Shown: positions 24,663 to 33,594, counted from the stretch's first letter. The stretch is 64,000 bases of DNA from Arthrobacter sp. NEB 688 (GCF_013201035.1 NZ_CP053707.1:1364001-1428000), one strand, 5' to 3'. Numbers and translations are program-made. Notes: generated by a model from the letters alone, not told the origin.

Positions 24663-26035
24663 GCGCCCACCCCCGAGCCGACCGCGGAGGCCTCGAGGCC
24701 TCCGCCCGCCGGGTAGAGGCCGACCTCGACCTTCTTGCGGGTGCCCCACGTGCGCTGCGGCTTCGGCGACGAGACCGCCACGTAGTACAGCGGCAGGAGC
24801 ACGAGCATGCTGAGGACGCTGGCGAGCGGGCTGACCCACCAGACGAGGAGGCGCTGGGAGAGCGGCTCGTCCTGCCGGGCCAGCAGCACGTACCGGAAGT
24901 GCGAGGCGAACGAGATCGCGGCCGCGGTGAGGATGGTCGAGCCGAGCAGCGCCGGGCTGATCGCGCCGAGGAGCACGCCGGGCACCGCGGCGACCATCGC
25001 GACGCCGTACATGACGAGCGCGAGGACCTGCGTGAACGTGAACCAGAAGTCGGCGCTCGTCACCGGCCGGCGCAGCAGCCACAGGGTCCCCCAGCAGAAC
25101 GAGCGGCACCACCGCAGGCGCTGCCGCACGAGGTGCGAGAACCGCGACGGGAGAGCCGAGTACGCCACGGCGTCCGGCTGGTACTCGCAGCGCCCGAGCT
25201 CCTTGGCGAAGAGCGTCATGATGCGGTCGTCGCCGGCGCGGACCGGGCGGCCGAGGAAGCGCTGGCCGAGGAAGCGGTCGAGGTTGCGGCGGGGCACCTC
25301 GCCCCGGTAGGCGGCGATGATGCCGCAGTTGACGCGCACCGACCCGAACGCGCCCTCCGCCATCCGGCCGTGGATGAAGCTCATGACGAACCCGATCTCG
25401 ACGATGCGCGTGAAGAGGCTCTGCGCGTGGTTCTGCCCCACGGCTGTCCCGGCCACGCTCATGACGTCGGGGCGGGCGAAGGGGAGGAGGAGCCGGTCGA
25501 CCGCGTCGTCGCGCAGGACCGTGTCGGAGTCGACCGTCACGAAGACGTCGGCGTCCGAGCGCGCGTACGCGACCGCCTGGGCGTGGCGCTTGCCCTGGTT
25601 GTGGTGGCGGTGCCGGTGCACCGTGAGGCCGGCGAGCTCGAGTTCGGCGGTCGCCTCGCGGACCTCGTCGGACTCGAGGACGAGGAAGGGGACGCCGTCG
25701 CGCTGCGACCCGTCGTCGACGACCCACACGGCCCGGGGCAGACGGGTCTGGCGCGCGATGCTGCGCAGCCCGGCGGCGAGGAGCGCGGGGTCCTCGTTGT
25801 AGACGGGGACGACGACGTCGACGCGCAGGAGCGACAGGTCGACGTCGGGGTCGGCCACGTGCCGCTTGGCGGCGAGGCTCGCGACCGCCTTGAGCGCGAG
25901 GTGGCACCACATGAAGGCGAAGCACAGGGCGAAGTTGGTCAGCTTGGCCGCGTAGGCGAGGTGGTTGACGAGCAGCCCGGTGAGGAGCGCGACCATCGCC
26001 ACGCCGTAGGTGAGGTAGCCGAGTCCGAAGCTCAT
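24659..26035 (-). CDS. Processive family 2 glycosyltransferase, hyaluronan-synthase-like
   Basis: A 458-residue membrane glycosyltransferase. Two N-terminal helices precede a GT-A domain with VDVVVPVYNEDP (about 72-83), VDDGS (106-110), the DSD metal-binding motif (169-171), GDDR (268-271) and the processivity motif QRLRW (305-309), followed by four or so C-terminal helices. This motif set is that of NodC/HasA/chitin-synthase-like enzymes, which polymerise and export beta-linked amino-sugar or uronic chains. The product cannot be fixed from sequence, and no UDP-glucose dehydrogenase is nearby to favour hyaluronan. First large gene of the acyltransferase operon. Confidence 0.88.
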   Translation of the reverse strand: MSFGLGYLTYGVAMVALLTGLLVNHLAYAAKLTNFALCFAFMWCHLALKAVASLAAKRHVADPDVDLSLLRVDVVVPVYNEDPALLAAGLRSIARQTRLPRAVWVVDDGSQRDGVPFLVLESDEVREATAELELAGLTVHRHRHHNQGKRHAQAVAYARSDADVFVTVDSDTVLRDDAVDRLLLPFARPDVMSVAGTAVGQNHAQSLFTRIVEIGFVMSFIHGRMAEGAFGSVRVNCGIIAAYRGEVPRRNLDRFLGQRFLGRPVRAGDDRIMTLFAKELGRCEYQPDAVAYSALPSRFSHLVRQRLRWCRSFCWGTLWLLRRPVTSADFWFTFTQVLALVMYGVAMVAAVPGVLLGAISPALLGSTILTAAAISFASHFRYVLLARQDEPLSQRLLVWWVSPLASVLSMLVLLPLYYVAVSSPKPQRTWGTRKKVEVGLYPAGGGLEASAVGSGVGA

Positions 26036-26081
26036 GGGGGTCCTGTTCCGGCAGAGGGGGTTTCGGGCGTGGACGGGCGCG

Positions 26082-26219
26082 TCAGACGCGCAGCGGCGGG
26101 AGCAGCCGGACGGCGACCGCGAGGCCGACGACGAGGGCGAGCCCCCCGAGGGCGAGCCAGCCGTTGCCGAACACGACGGCGTCGACGAGCGAGTGGATGC
26201 GGGCGAGCGCAGCGGACAT
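26082..26219 (-). CDS. Small single-pass membrane protein, function unknown
   Basis: A 45-residue open frame with ATG at 26219 preceded by AGGAG six bases upstream. It has an amphipathic start (SAALARIHSLVDAVVFGNGW) and one membrane helix (LALGGLALVVGLAVAVRLL). It ends 46 bases before the glycosyltransferase ATG on the same strand, so it is probably the first gene of the operon. A small partner of the synthase is a reasonable guess, but nothing in the sequence proves it is translated beyond the ribosome-binding site and codon pattern. Confidence 0.55.
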   Translation of the reverse strand: MSAALARIHSLVDAVVFGNGWLALGGLALVVGLAVAVRLLPPLRV

Positions 26220-26658
26220 GGACGGCTCCTGGAGGCGGGTGCCCGGTCGACGGGGTGACCCGGGCGAAGAAGAGGGAGGCCGGGCGTGCGTCGTCGCACC
26301 CCACGGTCGAGGACCAGGTGGACGTCCCCCCGAGGGACCGTCCGGCGCGCCGTACGTCACTGGCCGGCGCAGACGTGGCGACCCCGACGACGAAGGCGGA
26401 GCGCTGCTGGTCTGGGGCACACCGTGCCCCGTCGCGCCACCGGGGGGCAAGGCGGGGTCCGAGAATTAACACGACCGAAACACGACGTAACGTCAGCGTC
26501 TTCAAGCGACCTGTTCGATGGTCGTCGCAGGGGACCCGCGCACGGAGCAGCCGGCCGCCGATCCCTCCACGTCAACGGCGACACGCAGACCGAATTCCGG
26601 AAAACTGTTGTGCCGCAGCTGATCCTGCGCGGCGCGGCTCTACCGCAGGGAGCCCTCC
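26220..26658. promoter_or_regulatory. 439-base divergent intergenic region of the polysaccharide locus
   Basis: No gene is visible. The part from about 26460 to 26620 is clearly more AT-rich than its surroundings (for example GAGAATTAACACGACCG and CCGGAAAACTGTTGTG), suggesting promoters. It contains the perfect 11-base palindrome GACGT-A-ACGTC at 26484-26494. This region must carry promoters for both the leftward acyltransferase operon and the rightward glycosyltransferase gene, and would be a natural point of joint regulation. Confidence 0.55.
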
Positions 26659-28968
26659 ATGGACGTGCAGCCCGACCAGACGCGCCGCCCGCGCCCCGAC
26701 GGGCCGGCCGTCGTCGTCCTCGGCGGCGACGTCGACCCCCCGCTCACCCGCGCGCTGAGCGCGCGCCTCGCGCGGCTCGGCGCCCGCGCGGTCCTCTGCC
26801 CGGAGGCCGCCGGAGACGGTGTCCCCGAGGCGGAGGCGTGGCGCGCCGTCGTCGGGCTCGTCCGGGCCGAGGCGGCCGCGGCCGTCGTCTGGGTCGTCGA
26901 CGGGGATGCCGCGCCCGTGCACGTGCTCGGTCGCCGGCTGGCGGCGCTGGGGATGCGCGACCTGCCGGTCGTGGCCGTCCCGGCGGGCACCGGGGACGAC
27001 GACCTCGCCGCCCACGAGCGGGCCCGCCAGGTCGTGTCGTCCGTCGTCCGTCGCGTCGACGAGCGGCCGTCGGTGCGCTCCGGCCGGGTTCTCGTCGGCG
27101 AGGCCGAGCTGCGCGCCGAGGTCGAGCGGGACGCCCGGATGTCGGAGACCGGGCGCCCGCGTGCGGCGGTCGCGGTCATCGACATCGCGGAGCGGGACGC
27201 CCTGCGCCGCAGGCTCGGTGGCGCTGCCGCCGAGGAGGCGCTCCAGGTCGTGGCCCGCGTCGTCGTCGACGCCGCCGTCCACACCGAGCTCGCCGCCCGG
27301 GACGCCCGCGGGCGGGTGCTCCTGCTCGTGGCCGACCGCGACGACCTCTGGGTCGAGCACCGGCTCGGTGAGCTGTCGGCCCGGCTGTCGGCGCTGGAGC
27401 CCGAGGTCGCCGGCGAGACGGTGCACCTGACGCCGGTCGTCGGCTGGGCGCGCTCCGAGCCCGGCCTGCGCCCGGCCGCGCTCGTCGAGCGGGCGGTCGT
27501 CGCGCACGACGCCGCGGGCGACGAGCTCGACCTGCGGCCGCGGGCCTGGCACCCCGGGATGGAGCCCGAGGGTGAGCGGGCCGCGCGCCGTCGTGCGCCC
27601 CGGCGTCGCCGCCGGACCACCGCCACGTTGCAGCTCGCGCTCACGGTCCTGCTCGGGGTCGTGCTGCCGTTCGTCGGGCTCGTCGTCGCGGACCGGCTCG
27701 GCCACCCCGTCGCCGACGTCGTCTTCGCCGTGGTGGTCGTCTTCATGGGCGTGACGACCCTGAGCCTCTGGCTCGAGGGGCTCGCGTCGCTGCGCCGCCC
27801 GCGCCTGCCCGCGCGGCCCGACGGCCCGGCGCCCCGGATGTCGGCGGTCGTCGCCGCGTACCTGCCCAACGAGGCCGCGACCGTCGTCGAGACCCTCCGC
27901 TCGGTCCTCGCGAGCGACCACGCGGACCTCCAGGTCGTCCTCGCCTACAACCGGCCGCATCGCCTGCCCGTCGAGGACCTCCTCGAGGACCTCGCCCGCT
28001 CCGACCCCCGCCTCCTCCTGCTCTGCGTCGAGGGCAGCACCTCGAAGGCGCAGAACGTCAACGCCGCGCTGGCCCACGTCACCGGCGAGGTCGTCGGGGT
28101 CTTCGACGCCGACCACCACCCCGCGCCGGACGCCTTCGACCGGGCGTGGCGGTGGATCGCCGACGGCGCGGACGTCGTCCAGGGACGGTGCGTCGTCCGC
28201 AACGGGGACGCCTCGCTCACCGCACGGCTCGTCGCCGTCGAGTTCGAGGCCATCTACGGTGTCTCGCACCCGGGTCGCTCGCGCCTGCACGGCTTCGCGG
28301 TCTTCGGGGGCTCCAACGGCTACTGGCGCACCTCGGTCCTGCGGCGGGTGCGGCTGCGCTCCACGATGCTCACCGAGGACATCGACTCGAGCGTCCGGCT
28401 GATCTCCGGTGGCGGCCGCATCGTCTACGACGCCGGGCTGCTCTCGCACGAGCTGGCACCGACCAGCCCCGGGGCATTGTGGTGGCAGCGGCTGCGGTGG
28501 GCGCAGGGCTGGTTCCAGGTCACCCGCCGGCACGCCGGCGCCGTGGGCGACGCGGCGGGGCTGACCCGCCGCCAGCGCACGGGCATGTTCTACCTCCTGC
28601 GCTGGCGCGAGATGGCGCCGTGGGTGGGGCAGCTCGGCCTCCCGCTCGCCCTGCACGCGCTCTGGCGCGTCGGCGGCGACGTCTCGCAGGTGCCGGTGAC
28701 CACGCTGCTCGTGCTCGCCGTCCTCGTCCCGCTCTCGACGGCGCCGGCCCAGACCTTCTTCGCCTGGCTCGGGGCGACCCCGGAGCTGCGCCGCCGCCCG
28801 CTGTGGTTCGTCGGCTACCTGCTCGCGGGGATGCTCTTCTACACCGAGTTCCGCAACGCGGTGGCCCGGGTGGCGCACGTCCGCGAGCTGACCGGGGCCC
28901 ACGACTGGATCGTCACGCCGCGCTCGGGCCGCGCCCTGCCGGCGCCCGCCGCCCGCCGGGCGGCCTGA
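26659..28968 (+). CDS. Family 2 glycosyltransferase with N-terminal receiver-like and degenerate GGDEF-like domains
   Basis: A 769-residue protein. Residues 15-150 have an alternating strand-helix pattern like a receiver or Rossmann fold. Residues about 165-290 resemble GGDEF domains (AVAVIDIAERDALRRRLG at the start, LTPVVGWARS where cyclases have TVSIGVA), but the GGDEF loop itself is replaced, so no cyclase activity is expected. Two membrane helices (about 315-365) lead into a GT2 domain with DADHHP (about 482), TEDID (about 572) and QRLRWAQGW (about 610), then further helices. It probably makes or extends a glycan under allosteric control. Divergent from the acyltransferase operon. Confidence 0.85.
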   Translation: MDVQPDQTRRPRPDGPAVVVLGGDVDPPLTRALSARLARLGARAVLCPEAAGDGVPEAEAWRAVVGLVRAEAAAAVVWVVDGDAAPVHVLGRRLAALGMRDLPVVAVPAGTGDDDLAAHERARQVVSSVVRRVDERPSVRSGRVLVGEAELRAEVERDARMSETGRPRAAVAVIDIAERDALRRRLGGAAAEEALQVVARVVVDAAVHTELAARDARGRVLLLVADRDDLWVEHRLGELSARLSALEPEVAGETVHLTPVVGWARSEPGLRPAALVERAVVAHDAAGDELDLRPRAWHPGMEPEGERAARRRAPRRRRRTTATLQLALTVLLGVVLPFVGLVVADRLGHPVADVVFAVVVVFMGVTTLSLWLEGLASLRRPRLPARPDGPAPRMSAVVAAYLPNEAATVVETLRSVLASDHADLQVVLAYNRPHRLPVEDLLEDLARSDPRLLLLCVEGSTSKAQNVNAALAHVTGEVVGVFDADHHPAPDAFDRAWRWIADGADVVQGRCVVRNGDASLTARLVAVEFEAIYGVSHPGRSRLHGFAVFGGSNGYWRTSVLRRVRLRSTMLTEDIDSSVRLISGGGRIVYDAGLLSHELAPTSPGALWWQRLRWAQGWFQVTRRHAGAVGDAAGLTRRQRTGMFYLLRWREMAPWVGQLGLPLALHALWRVGGDVSQVPVTTLLVLAVLVPLSTAPAQTFFAWLGATPELRRRPLWFVGYLLAGMLFYTEFRNAVARVAHVRELTGAHDWIVTPRSGRALPAPAARRAA

Positions 28969-28993
28969 CCCCCGGCCCGACCCTCGACCGCGT

Positions 28994-29023
28994 CCGGTGA
29001 CCGGCGAAACCGCCGGTCACCGG
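28994..29023. terminator. Hairpin terminator after the glycosyltransferase gene
   Basis: A perfect 13-base stem (CCGGTGACCGGCG and its complement) with an AAAC loop, 25 bases after the stop codon. Confidence 0.85.
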
Positions 29024-29100
29024 ACCACCGCACGTCGCACGCAGGCGTTAGCGTGGCGGGCGGCGTCGGGACCGGCGCCACCCTCGACGAGGAGCTGGTG

Positions 29101-30888
29101 GTGGTCGTGGTCGCTGCAGGAGCACAGGCGTTGGTCCAGGGGATGCCGGCGGCGCTGCCCGCGGCCGACACCCTCATCCAGGCGAACGCCGTCGACTACC
29201 TCATCCTCGCGGTCTACTTCGTCTTCGTCCTCGGCATCGGGCTGCTGGCCCGCCGGTCGGTGTCGGACTCGGTCGACTTCTTCCTGTCGGGCCGGTCGCT
29301 GCCGGCGTGGGTGACCGGCCTGGCGTTCATCTCGGCCAACCTCGGCGCCGTCGAGATCATGGGCATGAGCGCCAACGGCGCCCAGTTCGGCATCCCGACC
29401 GTCCACTACTTCTGGGTCGGCGCCATCCCGGCGATGCTCTTCCTCGGCGTCGTGATGATGCCGTTCTACTACGGCTCCAAGGTGCGCTCGGTCCCCGAGT
29501 TCATGTTCCGGCGCTTCGGCACCGGCGCGCATCTCGTCAACGCGCTGTCGTTCGCCGTCGCCCAGCTGCTCATCGCGGGCGTCAACCTCTACCTGCTCGG
29601 CTCGATCGTCCATGCGCTGCTCGGGTGGCCGCTGTGGGTCGCGCTCATCGTCGCCGCGATCATCGTCCTGTCGTACATCACCCTCGGCGGGCTGTCCGCG
29701 GCGATCTACAACGAGGTCCTCCAGTTCTTCGTCATCGTCGCGAGCCTCCTGCCCCTGGTCCTCCTCGGGCTGCACAAGGTCGGCGGCTACGACGGGCTGA
29801 AGCAGAAGATCACCGAGATGGCCGCGGCCAACCCCGACAAGATCGCCCCGGCCGAGCAGCAGCTGAACTCGTGGCCGGGCCAGGCGCTGACCGGGTTCGA
29901 CAACGGCTTCCTGTCGGTCGTCGGCATCGTCTTCGGCCTCGGCTTCGTCCTCTCCTTCGGCTACTGGACGACCAACTTCGTCGAGGTCCAGCGGGCGATG
30001 GCCTCGGAGTCGATCTCGGCCGCGCGCAAGACGCCGGTCATCGGCGCCTTCCCCAAGATGTTCGTCCCCTTCCTCACGATCTTCCCCGGCATGCTCGCCG
30101 CGGTCCTCGTCAAGGAGATCGTCGACCTCAAGAACGGCCAGGTCGTGCCGGGCGGGGCGTCGGGCGAGGGCGTCAAGTACAACGACGCCCTGCTCTACCT
30201 CATGCGCGACCTGCTGCCCAACGGCCTGCTCGGGCTGGCCATCACGGGTCTGCTCGCGGCGTTCATGGCCGGCATGGCGGCCAACATCTCCGCGTTCAAC
30301 ACGGTCTTCAGCTACGACCTGTGGGAGCGCTACATCCGCAAGGACCGCAGCGACGACTACTACCTGCGGATCGGCCGCCTCGCGACGGTGCTCGCCACCT
30401 TCATCGCGATCTTCACCGCCCTCGTGGCCAGCTCGTTCAGCAACGTCATGGACTACCTCCAGACGCTGTTCGGCTTCTTCAACGCGCCCCTGTTCGCCAC
30501 GTTCATCCTCGGCATGTTCTGGAAGCGGATGACCCCGACGGCGGGCTGGTCGGGCCTGGTGTCGGGCACGCTCGCGGCCGTCGTCGTCGCCGTCCTCAGT
30601 GACGGCACGCTGGGCGGGCTGAGCACGGGCGTCATCCCGCTGAGCGGCCAGGGGGCGGCGTTCGTCGCGGCGGCCGCGGCGTTCGTCGTCGACGTCCTCG
30701 TCTCGGTCGTGGTGACGATGAGGACCGAGCCGAAACCCGCGTCCGAGCTCGTCGGTCTCGTCTACTCCGAGACGCCGGTCGAGCAGCGCACCGACCCCAA
30801 CGAGGCGTCCTACCCCTGGTACCGCCGGACCGTCCCGCTCGCGGGGCTGGCCCTGGGCATGGTCGTCGTCCTCAACGTCCTCTTCTGA
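29101..30888 (+). CDS. Sodium:solute symporter family transporter
   Basis: A protein of about 595 residues with 13 to 14 membrane helices of the SSS/SGLT family. Typical stretches are FFLSGRSLPAWVTGLAFISA (helix 1-2 region with the Na+-site neighbourhood) and GLLAAFMAGMAANISAFNT. I choose GTG at 29101, six bases after GAGGAG; earlier in-frame GTGs start at 29053. The substrate is unknown: sugars, acetate-like acids and amino acids are all possible. A small membrane protein follows after 13 bases on the same strand, as is common for this transporter subgroup. Confidence 0.87.
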   Translation: MVVVAAGAQALVQGMPAALPAADTLIQANAVDYLILAVYFVFVLGIGLLARRSVSDSVDFFLSGRSLPAWVTGLAFISANLGAVEIMGMSANGAQFGIPTVHYFWVGAIPAMLFLGVVMMPFYYGSKVRSVPEFMFRRFGTGAHLVNALSFAVAQLLIAGVNLYLLGSIVHALLGWPLWVALIVAAIIVLSYITLGGLSAAIYNEVLQFFVIVASLLPLVLLGLHKVGGYDGLKQKITEMAAANPDKIAPAEQQLNSWPGQALTGFDNGFLSVVGIVFGLGFVLSFGYWTTNFVEVQRAMASESISAARKTPVIGAFPKMFVPFLTIFPGMLAAVLVKEIVDLKNGQVVPGGASGEGVKYNDALLYLMRDLLPNGLLGLAITGLLAAFMAGMAANISAFNTVFSYDLWERYIRKDRSDDYYLRIGRLATVLATFIAIFTALVASSFSNVMDYLQTLFGFFNAPLFATFILGMFWKRMTPTAGWSGLVSGTLAAVVVAVLSDGTLGGLSTGVIPLSGQGAAFVAAAAAFVVDVLVSVVVTMRTEPKPASELVGLVYSETPVEQRTDPNEASYPWYRRTVPLAGLALGMVVVLNVLF

Positions 30889-30901
30889 CGAGGGAGCAGT
30901 C

Positions 30902-31192
30902 ATGGCAGACACGCACAAGGCAGGCGCCTTCGACATCCGCAACGTCATCGGCGGGCTGCTCGCGATCTACGGCGTGATCCTCACGCTCATGGGGCTGTTC
31001 GGCGACCCCGAGACCGAGAAGACCGGCGGCGTCAACGCCAACCTCTGGGCGGGCCTCGGCCTGCTCGTCGTGGGCCTGGGGTTCATCGCGTGGTCGCGGA
31101 TCCGGCCGATCGTCGTGCCTGAGCACGTCGAGCCGGTCGGCGACGACCCCACGCGTCCCGCGCCCAAGAAGCGCCCGCGCAAGGGGCACTGA
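30902..31192 (+). CDS. Small two-helix membrane protein linked to the symporter
   Basis: A 96-residue protein with ATG at 30902 after a GAGGGAG site. Two hydrophobic helices (about residues 15-34 and 47-64) are joined by a short polar loop with DPETEKTGG, and the C terminus is basic (PAPKKRPRKGH). It starts 13 bases after the symporter stop and is surely co-transcribed with it. I do not know a function; an accessory subunit is plausible. Confidence 0.75.
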   Translation: MADTHKAGAFDIRNVIGGLLAIYGVILTLMGLFGDPETEKTGGVNANLWAGLGLLVVGLGFIAWSRIRPIVVPEHVEPVGDDPTRPAPKKRPRKGH

Positions 31193-31195
31193 CCG

Positions 31196-31906
31196 GTGGG
31201 CGGCCCCACGCGGGTCGGCGACCTCGCCGCGCACCTCGCGGTACCGGCGGGCGAGGGCCCCTGGCCGGGGCTCGTGCTGGTCCACGAGGCGTTCGGCCTC
31301 GACGACAACATGCGCGCCCTCGCCGACCGGATGGCCGGGGCCGGGTTCCTCACCCTCGCCCCGGACCTCTTCTCGCGCGGCCGCCGGTCGGCCTGCCTGC
31401 GGGCGACCTTCACCGCGCTGCGGCGCGGGCACGGCGCCGCCTTCGACGACGTCGAGGCCGCGCGGGCGCAGCTGCTCGCCGACGAGCGCTGCTCGGGCCG
31501 GGTCGGGGTCATCGGCTTCTGCATGGGCGGCGCGTTCGCGCTGGCCCTCGCCCCGCGGCCCGGCTGGGACGCCGCGGCCGCCAACTACGGGATGCTCCCG
31601 AGCGCGCCCGACGCGCTCGACGGGGCGTGCCCGGTCGTCGCGAGCTACGGCGGCCGCGACCGCAGCCTCACCGGCGCCGCCGAGAAGCTCGAGGTCGCGC
31701 TGACGGCCCGCGGTGTGCCGCACGACGTCCGCGAGTACCCGGGCGCCGGGCACTCGTTCCTCAACCCCACCGACTCGGCGCCGTGGTGGATGGCGCCGGT
31801 GACCCGCTTCGTCCTGCACGCCGGCCCGGAGCCGGCCGCGGCGGCCGACGCGTGGGGGCGCATCGACTCCTTCCTCGCCGAGCACCTCGGCGCGCGGAGC
31901 GCCTAG
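31196..31906 (+). CDS. Dienelactone hydrolase family protein
   Basis: A 236-residue alpha/beta hydrolase starting at GTG 31196, three bases after the preceding stop. The nucleophile is Cys109 in GFCMGG, with Asp155 (YGGRDRS) and His186 (GAGHSF) completing the Cys-His-Asp triad typical of dienelactone hydrolases, and Glu31 in HEAFG. The family hydrolyses dienelactones in aromatic degradation, but many members act on other esters. A ring-cleaving dioxygenase gene lies 0.9 kb away on the other strand, so a shared aromatic role is possible but not shown. The end overlaps the convergent gene by four bases. Confidence 0.9.
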   Translation: MGGPTRVGDLAAHLAVPAGEGPWPGLVLVHEAFGLDDNMRALADRMAGAGFLTLAPDLFSRGRRSACLRATFTALRRGHGAAFDDVEAARAQLLADERCSGRVGVIGFCMGGAFALALAPRPGWDAAAANYGMLPSAPDALDGACPVVASYGGRDRSLTGAAEKLEVALTARGVPHDVREYPGAGHSFLNPTDSAPWWMAPVTRFVLHAGPEPAAAADAWGRIDSFLAEHLGARSA

Positions 31907-32682
31907 ACCACCGCGCCGCCCACGGCCCAGCGGGGGAGCAGCCCGTCCGGGTCGGTGACGACGCCGCCGCGGTGCCACAGCGCGAGGTGCAGCTCGGTCG
32001 CCGGGCCGACCAGCCGGGCGGCCCCTGCCGGCTCGGGGTCGGACGGCGCGAGCCGCCGGGCGGTCGTCGCGTCACCGGACACGACGACGTGCCAGCGGTC
32101 GCCGCTGTCGCTCGCCGTCACGAGCGCCGCGTACGGGTCGCCGTGTGCGCGAGGGCCCCTCCCGCGCCGCGGCCAGAAGCCGACGAGGAGCTCGTCGACC
32201 GCGTCCACCGCGACGTCGGCTCCCCACCAGGCGTCGGCGGCGCACGGCATCCGGCCCTCCCGGGCGGCGAGGACGTCGAGGGCGTGGACGGCCGTCTCGT
32301 GGTGCTGCCGCCGGGCCCAGAACAGCCGCGCCGGCGGGGCCTCGCGCAGGAAGGTGAACGCCTCGAGGTCGTCCGGGGCGTCGGCGAGGGTCGCGAGGAG
32401 GTCGTCGGCCCCCGCGCGCAGCCACCCGAGGAGGTCCGGGGCGGCGCGCCCCTCGGGCTCGAGGTCGGGGATGTCGAGGGTGCGGGGGTCGCCGCCGCGC
32501 AGCATCGCCGTCGCCCAGCGGTGCACGGCGCCCTGGTGCACGACGAGGTCGCGCACCAGCCACGCCGGGCAGCTCGGCACGGAGGCGTCGGGCCCGGCCT
32601 CCCCGGCCCACCCCACGAGGCGGTCGGTGGCCGCGGCGAGCCCGTCGAGGTGCTGCCCGACGTCGAGGTGCTGCGCGCTCAT
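31903..32682 (-). CDS. Maleylpyruvate isomerase family (mycothiol-dependent type, DinB-like) protein
   Basis: A 259-residue protein. The N-terminal DinB-like four-helix domain has the metal-ligand histidines in LVRDLVVHQGAVHRW and RRQHHETAVHALD, the pattern of MDMPI-N. The C-terminal part (about 180-259) is the small MDMPI-C domain. Members are mycothiol-dependent isomerases or S-transferases; the reaction here is not known. The ATG at 32682 follows a CATGAT hexamer by six bases with no ribosome-binding site, again a leaderless arrangement. Confidence 0.85.
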   Translation of the reverse strand: MSAQHLDVGQHLDGLAAATDRLVGWAGEAGPDASVPSCPAWLVRDLVVHQGAVHRWATAMLRGGDPRTLDIPDLEPEGRAAPDLLGWLRAGADDLLATLADAPDDLEAFTFLREAPPARLFWARRQHHETAVHALDVLAAREGRMPCAADAWWGADVAVDAVDELLVGFWPRRGRGPRAHGDPYAALVTASDSGDRWHVVVSGDATTARRLAPSDPEPAGAARLVGPATELHLALWHRGGVVTDPDGLLPRWAVGGAVV

Positions 32683-32720
32683 CCGCCGATCATGCCGCGA
32701 GGTCCCGGGACGCGAAAGAA

Positions 32721-32762
32721 GGCGGCACGCAGAGCCACGGACGTGTCCGTCTGCGTGTCGCC
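32721..32762. terminator. Hairpin after the dioxygenase gene
   Basis: A 13-base stem with one G-T wobble (32721-32733 and 32750-32762), located 28 bases downstream of the leftward dioxygenase gene. The inner part can pair further. Confidence 0.65.
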
Positions 32763-32790
32763 TCCTCTCGGCGACGGGGAGCGCGACCGC

Positions 32791-33594
32791 TCAGGCGAAC
32801 TGCCAGGAGCGCTTGCTCAGGCCGAACCAGAACCCGTCGATGACGCTGGTGCCGGCGGTGTCGCCGTGGACCGACGCCGCGCCGAGCGCGACGTAGAGCG
32901 GCGCCCAGTGCTCGGTGCGCGGGTGGGCCTCGCGGGCCGCCGGGGCCTTGGCCAGGAAGTCGAGGACGGCGTCGACGTCACCGGCGGCCACGGTCTCGGC
33001 GGCCCAGTGGTCGAACTCGGCCGAGGGGGTGGGCGGGGCGGCGTCGGACCCGGCGTGCGGGTCGAACCAGCCGAGGTTGTGCGTCGTGAAGCCCGAGCCG
33101 ACGATGAGGACGTTCTCGTCGCGCAGCGGGGCGAGCCGCCGGCCGAGGTCGAAGAGGCGGTGCGGGTCGAGCGTCGGCATCGAGAGCTGGACGACGGGCA
33201 CGTCGGCGTCGGGGTACATCTCCTTGAGGGGGACGTACGCGCCGTGGTCGAGGCCGCGGGTGGGGTCCTGGTGCAGGGTCTCGCCGGAGGGGGCGAGCAG
33301 CCGGGCGACCGAGCGGGCGACGTCGGGGGCGCCCGGCGCGTCGTAGGTCACGTCGTAGTAGCGCTGCGGGAAGCCCCAGAAGTCGTAGGTCAGCGGGACG
33401 TCGCCGCTCGTCGCGGAGACCGAGACGGGCGCCTGTTCCCAGTGGGCCGAGACCATGAGGACGGCGTCGGGGCGCGGGAGGTCGCGCGACCAGCCGGCCA
33501 GCTGCGAGGTCCACAGGGCGTCGTCGGCGAGCGGCGGGGCGCCGTGGCTGAGGTACAGGACGGGCGGGCGGCTCGACGTGGCGGTGTCGGTCAC
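32791..33594 (-). CDS. LigB-family extradiol dioxygenase (4,5-DOPA dioxygenase-like)
   Basis: A 267-residue class III ring-cleaving dioxygenase of the YgiD/DODA group. Metal-site histidines are expected in LSHGAPPL, VSAHWEQ, GFTTHNLGW and TEHWAPLY, all present. I choose GTG at 33594, preceded by GAGGAG; an ATG 30 bases upstream lies inside a palindromic operator and is unlikely. The enzyme family opens catecholic rings, and in some bacteria protects from quinones. It stands alone between two-component genes and a mycothiol-family gene. Confidence 0.9.
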   Translation of the reverse strand: MTDTATSSRPPVLYLSHGAPPLADDALWTSQLAGWSRDLPRPDAVLMVSAHWEQAPVSVSATSGDVPLTYDFWGFPQRYYDVTYDAPGAPDVARSVARLLAPSGETLHQDPTRGLDHGAYVPLKEMYPDADVPVVQLSMPTLDPHRLFDLGRRLAPLRDENVLIVGSGFTTHNLGWFDPHAGSDAAPPTPSAEFDHWAAETVAAGDVDAVLDFLAKAPAAREAHPRTEHWAPLYVALGAASVHGDTAGTSVIDGFWFGLSKRSWQFA

